Shown in pieces: positions 60,449-64,000 of a DNA stretch of 64,000 nucleotides (positions within the stretch are counted from its first letter, which is position 1; every line of letters begins with the position of its first letter). The stretch is from NCBI GenBank assembly GCA_965230605.1, contig CBDDLD010000004.1:1-64000 (forward strand), in the 5' to 3' direction. This DNA is from CBDDLD01 sp965230605. GTDB taxonomy: Bacteria > Bacteroidota > Bacteroidia > Flavobacteriales > Flavobacteriaceae. Below the pieces are notes generated by a model. That model worked only from the letters and a program-made list of their open reading frames with translations, did no database searches and had not been told where the DNA came from. Position numbers and translations under genes: made by a program.

Positions 60449-61303
60449 TTATATCTTATATTTATTTAAAAGCATTATTGGAAAACAGGCAATATAGTAT
60501 ATTATTTGTTTGGTTCTTGAGATATTGTTTTTCCATTCATAATCTCTTTTTATTTTAATAGATTTATTAGATTTTATACGATTTCCACCAATAATATGAG
60601 GCATGTCGTATGATTTATCAGTCATGTTTTCTACTACAGCTTCTTTTAGGTTTATATGCTCTAACAGTCTAGTGATTTCATTGGGGGTATTCTCTACAAA
60701 ATCTTCATACCTTATTTTAATAACATCAGATTTAATCCAACAGATTAATTGGCCAAAAATATTTGTAAGTATATAATATAAAATGGTATTTATAGCATTT
60801 TTCGGAGTTTGAACCTGTTTGCTGAATGAGAATATAACGCCTCGGACATCCCGAACTACATAAACCCCTTTAATTTTTAAAGAGCTGTTTTGATTAAGTA
60901 ACAAATAACGACCAATGTATTTCGACGAATCCAACAACCATATGTCAGAATTGTGTTCAAGCGATTCAAAAAACCTATTCTGAGACAGCAAGTAGTTAGA
61001 TGAAGCTTTTTTTCCAGCTATTAGTAATGGAATAAACTTGTGCTTTTCTTCGTTATCTACAGTTTTATAAAATAATAACTTTTCGGAGTCGCTTAAGTTC
61101 ATATTTTTAAAAACTGACCCCCAAAACTCACAATTTTCTAAATCACTTCCACAAGAACAATTAAGGTTATAGTATATATGTTTATAAAACTGATGAATTT
61201 CTCCTAATGTAATAATTTCAGGATGGCTATTTAGAATCGTAGCAATAAGTGTAGTTCCACTTCGTCCAGAGCCAAGTAGGTATAAAACTTTTTTTCTGTT
61301 CAA
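60449..61303 (-). CDS. PAPS-dependent sulfotransferase
   Basis: A 284-residue enzyme with the 5'-phosphosulfate-binding loop LLGSGRSGTTLIATILNSHP (9-28) and the 3'-phosphate-binding region GVYVVRDVRGVIFSFSKQ with its Arg and Ser. A cluster of cysteines (NCSCGSDLENC, about 48-58) resembles an insert often present in carbohydrate sulfotransferases of bacteria. It should transfer sulfate from PAPS to a sugar or lipid. The donor is supplied by cysC/cysD, and CysQ removes the PAP product; all are encoded a few hundred bases away. Confidence 0.87.
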   Translation of the reverse strand: MNRKKVLYLLGSGRSGTTLIATILNSHPEIITLGEIHQFYKHIYYNLNCSCGSDLENCEFWGSVFKNMNLSDSEKLLFYKTVDNEEKHKFIPLLIAGKKASSNYLLSQNRFFESLEHNSDIWLLDSSKYIGRYLLLNQNSSLKIKGVYVVRDVRGVIFSFSKQVQTPKNAINTILYYILTNIFGQLICWIKSDVIKIRYEDFVENTPNEITRLLEHINLKEAVVENMTDKSYDMPHIIGGNRIKSNKSIKIKRDYEWKNNISRTKQIIYYIACFPIMLLNKYKI

Positions 61304-61367
61304 AAAATCAGGTTTAAATTAATATCTAAGAATAAAATCAGTATTGATTAGTTCAATTTTAGAAATA

Positions 61368-61389
61368 ACTTAGATTTGCAAATCTAAGT
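61368..61389. promoter_or_regulatory. 22-base palindrome over the cysQ promoter
   Basis: ACTTAGATTTG followed directly by its exact reverse complement CAAATCTAAGT. The left half contains TAGATTTG (61371-61378), a match to the -7 consensus TAnnTTTG; the start codon of cysQ is 10 bases past the palindrome. An operator in that place would cover the -7 element and the start of transcription. Confidence 0.65.
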
Positions 61390-61399
61390 ATTTTTAAGA

Positions 61400-62197
61400 A
61401 TGGAAATTGATAAAAATCTTGAAATAGCAATTAAAGCATCATTAAAAGCAGGAAAAGCTATAATGAAGGTTTACAACTCTGATTTTGAAATAGAGTATAA
61501 AGAAGATGAATCACCATTGACAACTGCTGATAAAAATGCCAATATTATTATTAATTCATTTTTATTACCTACAGGGATACCAATTATTTCAGAAGAAAAT
61601 AAACAAACCCCTTATTCAATCAGAAGAAACTGGAACACTTGTTGGATCGTTGATCCGGTAGATGGCACCAAAGAGTTCATTAAAAGGAATGGAGAATTTA
61701 CTGTAAATATAGCCTATGTTTTAAATGGAGTTCCTCAAATAGGAGTCATATATATGCCAGTTTCAAAAACAATGTATTTCGGATATGCTAACCGTGGGGA
61801 AGCATACAAGGCAACTTTGTCGTCTCATGAATTTTCATTGGAAGCTATTAAAAAAAATAGTGTATTGCTTAATCAGAAAGGATATCAAAAAAACATAATT
61901 AAAGTAATTGGGAGTCGTTCCCATATGAGCCAAGAAACTATAGATTTTATACAATCTATAGAAAAAAAAGGTATAAATGTAGAAGTAGTCTCAAAAGGGA
62001 GTTCTCTTAAGTTTTGTATAGTGGCTGAAGGTAATGCGGACATTTACCCTAGATTTGCCCCTACAATGGAATGGGACACGGCAGCGGGCCAAGCCATATG
62101 TAAAGCTGCTGGGTTATCTGTAATTTCATACGATACAAAAGCAGAGCTATTATATAATAAAGAGAACCTTACTAACCCTTGGTTTATAGTTTCTTAA
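61400..62197 (+). CDS. cysQ: 3'(2'),5'-bisphosphate nucleotidase CysQ
   Basis: A 265-residue inositol-phosphatase-like enzyme that hydrolyses PAP (and PAPS) to AMP, removing the inhibitory by-product of sulfotransfer. Metal-binding motifs: EDESPLTTADKNAN (33-46), SEEN (about 68-71), WIVDPVDGTKEFIKRNGEFTVNIA (about 81-104) and the C-terminal PTMEWDTAAGQAI. First gene of the sulfate-activation set. A decayed, divergent copy of its 5' end lies 5.2 kb upstream. Confidence 0.95.
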   Translation: MEIDKNLEIAIKASLKAGKAIMKVYNSDFEIEYKEDESPLTTADKNANIIINSFLLPTGIPIISEENKQTPYSIRRNWNTCWIVDPVDGTKEFIKRNGEFTVNIAYVLNGVPQIGVIYMPVSKTMYFGYANRGEAYKATLSSHEFSLEAIKKNSVLLNQKGYQKNIIKVIGSRSHMSQETIDFIQSIEKKGINVEVVSKGSSLKFCIVAEGNADIYPRFAPTMEWDTAAGQAICKAAGLSVISYDTKAELLYNKENLTNPWFIVS

Positions 62198-62204
62198 AAA
62201 CAGT

Positions 62205-62660
62205 ATTATCTATAAAAAAACCTCACATATTAGAAGCATTTTAAAAGGAATTTCTTGGCGAATTATTGCCACATTAGATACCATAGCTATAGTGCTTTTA
62301 ATCACTTGCTTTTTTGATCAATGTAGTCTAGATAACGCTATTAAAATTGGAATCTCTGAATTTCTAATTAAGCTATTAATATTTTATTTACATGAAAGAA
62401 TTTGGCTTCAAATTTTAGGGAAACAAGCTATCACGAATAAAGAATTAGTTTATAAATCTATTTCTTGGAGGCTTATTGCTACAACAACAACTTTTGTGAT
62501 ATCAGGAATGGTGTTAAATAATTTTGATGAAATAGCATTATATATTGCACTTACAGAATTATTTACGAAATTTGTCCTCTACTATTTACATGAGAAATTA
62601 TGGCTTAGATTGCCCCTAGGAAAGATAAGGAAAATGATATATAGAAAAGGAAAACAATAA
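62205..62660 (+). CDS. Tandem DUF2061 membrane protein, likely non-ATG start
   Basis: Two copies of the DUF2061 module in about 150 residues: ILKGISWRIIATLDTIAIV...YLHERIWLQIL and YKSISWRLIATTTTFVISG...YLHEKLWLRL, each with two hydrophobic segments. The first canonical start codon (GTG, 62292) falls after the conserved SWRIIATLD, so true translation must begin earlier; the reading frame is open from 62190 and its only plausible starts are ATT or ATC codons at 62205-62210, right after the cysQ stop. Function unknown; it is a common member of sulfate-activation clusters, next to cysC. Start uncertain. Confidence 0.65.
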   Translation: MIYKKTSHIRSILKGISWRIIATLDTIAIVLLITCFFDQCSLDNAIKIGISEFLIKLLIFYLHERIWLQILGKQAITNKELVYKSISWRLIATTTTFVISGMVLNNFDEIALYIALTELFTKFVLYYLHEKLWLRLPLGKIRKMIYRKGKQ

Positions 62661-62662
62661 AC

Positions 62663-63259
62663 ATGAATCCAAACATTGTCCCCCAAAACTATCAAGTTAA
62701 TAAGAATGATAGACTAAAATTAAACAAGCATAACTCTTTTTTATTATGGTTTACAGGCTTATCTGGTTCTGGTAAATCGACAATTGCCAATTTAGTTGAA
62801 AAAAAATTATATAAAAAAGGCATTCGTACCTATGTTTTAGATGGCGACAATATTCGAAAAAGAATTAATGGTGACCTGACGTTTTCACCTGAAGACAGGT
62901 CAGAAAATATACGCAGAATTGCAGAAGTCGCTAATTTAATGCTAGATGCAGGGATAGTAGTTTTGGCAGCCTTTATCTCTCCATATACAAAAGATCGAGA
63001 GAGAATAAAGAATATAGTAAGCAAGGAAAATTATATAGAAGTATATGTGAATACTAGTGTAGAAGAATGTGAACGAAGGGACGTTAAGGGACTCTATAAA
63101 AAAGCTAAAGCAGGAAAAATAAAAGGCTTTACAGGTATAGATGCTCCTTATGAATTTCCTACAAACCCCGATATAGAAATCAACACTAAAGAAATCACAG
63201 CAGAAGATGCATCAATAAAGATTATTAAACATATTGAATCAAAATTAAAAATAAAATGA
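62663..63259 (+). CDS. cysC: Adenylylsulfate kinase
   Basis: A 198-residue kinase phosphorylating APS to PAPS. The P-loop FTGLSGSGKST is at 30-40; DGDNIRKRINGDLTFSPEDRSENIRRIAEVA is the APS-binding region, and FISPYTKDRERIKN and FTGIDAPYEFPTNPDIEI complete the pattern. It supplies PAPS for the sulfotransferase. Two bases after the DUF2061 gene and a 4-base overlap with the lipoprotein gene. Confidence 0.96.
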   Translation: MNPNIVPQNYQVNKNDRLKLNKHNSFLLWFTGLSGSGKSTIANLVEKKLYKKGIRTYVLDGDNIRKRINGDLTFSPEDRSENIRRIAEVANLMLDAGIVVLAAFISPYTKDRERIKNIVSKENYIEVYVNTSVEECERRDVKGLYKKAKAGKIKGFTGIDAPYEFPTNPDIEINTKEITAEDASIKIIKHIESKLKIK

Positions 63260-63780
63260 AAGGTAGATTATTTATTACAGGTCTTATAGTTTTATTATTC
63301 GTATCATGTAAAAATGAGACAAACAATAATGCTGATAATGAAATTAATAAAAAGGAGAATGACGCAAGTATAATTAAATCTCAATTATTTAAAAATACAC
63401 TATTAGATTATAGAGATATAGATGAGAGCTTTACTCCAAGTTTTCAGGTGAATGGTTTTGGGATGAAACGATTTAATGATAGTATATATGCGTATGTGCT
63501 AAAGTTAAAAGATAACGTTAACGCAGAAACAGTTAAAAAGTATAGTATTGGCTTTAAATCTTACCATGAAGGAGCAGAATCGCCAATAAATGCAACATTC
63601 TCTCCTGAAATTGAAATTCATGATGAATCAAACTTTCTGATCATGAAACGCAATTTGAAAAAAATAGAATATTTTGACAGCCTAGATGTTTATATTTATG
63701 CTAGAAATAATTGGAAAGCTTCAGGAAGAATAGGTAGCTTTAAAATTATAGATGTTCTATTTGAAAAAGAAAAGAAATGA
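63256..63780 (+). CDS. Predicted lipoprotein of the sulfate-activation cluster
   Basis: A 174-residue protein with lipoprotein signal MKGRLFITGLIVLLFVSCKNE (lipobox Cys at residue 18), then an Asn/Lys-rich linker and a beta-rich domain (about 60-170). I do not recognise a family. Placement between cysC and cysD, with 4-base overlaps on both sides, suggests a role connected to sulfated surface material rather than to the cytosolic chemistry itself. Confidence 0.65.
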   Translation: MKGRLFITGLIVLLFVSCKNETNNNADNEINKKENDASIIKSQLFKNTLLDYRDIDESFTPSFQVNGFGMKRFNDSIYAYVLKLKDNVNAETVKKYSIGFKSYHEGAESPINATFSPEIEIHDESNFLIMKRNLKKIEYFDSLDVYIYARNNWKASGRIGSFKIIDVLFEKEKK

Positions 63781-64000
63781 GTAAATATTACTTAAATTAC
63801 TTATCCGAGTTAGAAAGTGAGGCCATCTTTGTTTTGAGAGAAGTATGGGCTCAGTTTCAAAACCCAATTATCTTGTTTTCCGGAGGAAAAGACTCTATCG
63901 TTGTTACGCATCTTGCAAGAAAGGCTTTTCACCCATGTAAAATTCCATTCTCATTGATGCATGTTGATACGGGACATAACTTCCCAGAAACTATCAAATT
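63777..64000 (+). CDS. cysD: Sulfate adenylyltransferase subunit 2, 5' part
   Basis: The first 74 codons; the rest lies beyond the window. LESEAIFVLREVWAQFQNP leads to the PP-loop SGGKDSIV (residues about 32-39) and SLMHVDTGHNFPETI, both characteristic of CysD, which forms APS from sulfate and ATP with the GTPase CysN. Its start overlaps the lipoprotein stop by 3 bases. cysN is expected just outside the window. Confidence 0.95.
   Translation, partial: MSKYYLNYLSELESEAIFVLREVWAQFQNPIILFSGGKDSIVVTHLARKAFHPCKIPFSLMHVDTGHNFPETIK

Noticed and set aside
1..64000. CRISPR arrays, insertion sequences or rRNA genes
   Set aside because: I saw no regularly spaced direct repeats, transposase-like proteins, terminal inverted repeats or rRNA signatures in the window.

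Overview
This is a low-G+C stretch of chromosome from a member of the Bacteroidota, most likely a marine Flavobacteriaceae. The evidence is a protein with a C-terminal type IX secretion signal, a DUF4175 giant membrane protein, DUF4837 and DUF2807 envelope proteins, a GlnRS with a C-terminal extension, RnpA next to a C-terminal-processing protease, and several -7 boxes of the Bacteroidota form TAnnTTTG. The genus cannot be fixed from this window. Two parS-like 16-mers flanking mnmG suggest the region lies near the replication origin.

Layout. 1-2458: end of a subtilase and an M1 metallopeptidase. 2511-11649: an accessory block lying between the peptidase genes and rnpA. It holds, on the minus strand, a 1183-residue protein of unknown family, a 701-residue protein ending in a nucleotidyltransferase-like domain, and a small acidic partner gene 2 bases downstream; then, as a separate unit, a phage-type lysis set (Cys/His amidase-like peptidase, holin, membrane-anchored spanin-like protein). 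On the plus strand it has a divergent HTH/S24 self-cleaving repressor. 11659-16768: rnpA, an S41 protease, a double OmpA-domain protein, and a minus-strand operon (VOC, ElaA, CDF transporter, RpiB). 16769-31301: a T9SS cargo protein, RNase R, small envelope genes, LysE, tRNA-Cys, FolB, DoxX, GlnRS, a band-7 protein, GltX and an AlkB-like monooxygenase. 31423-49539: DUF4175, YbeY, parS-mnmG-parS, a methyltransferase, an OmpH-like protein, DNA polymerase III delta', a DUF2652-like protein, Pgk, an MltD-like transglycosylase, TatA, an M23 peptidase, GH3 and a conserved protein with a nucleosidase-like C-terminus.

49543-64000 is a surface-polysaccharide and sulfate-activation locus: a Wzz-like protein, dTDP-rhamnose genes (rfbBACD), GDP-fucose genes (gmd, fcl), a decayed cysQ fragment, ManNAc-uronate genes (wecBC), a WecG/TagA glycosyltransferase, an opposite-strand deacetylase-like protein and sulfotransferase, then cysQ, a tandem DUF2061 protein, cysC, a lipoprotein and the start of cysD. 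Together these can make nucleotide sugars and PAPS, and they contain an enzyme able to use PAPS, which points to a sulfated surface glycan.

The most unusual system is the 2.5-11.6 kb block. It has no capsid, tail, terminase or integrase genes, but pairs a candidate toxin/immunity module with holin, endolysin and spanin-like genes and an S24 repressor. I infer a damage-inducible release system in which some cells lyse to release the large proteins, comparable in logic to colicins, pyocins or lysis-based type 10 secretion. This is inference from gene content and order only.
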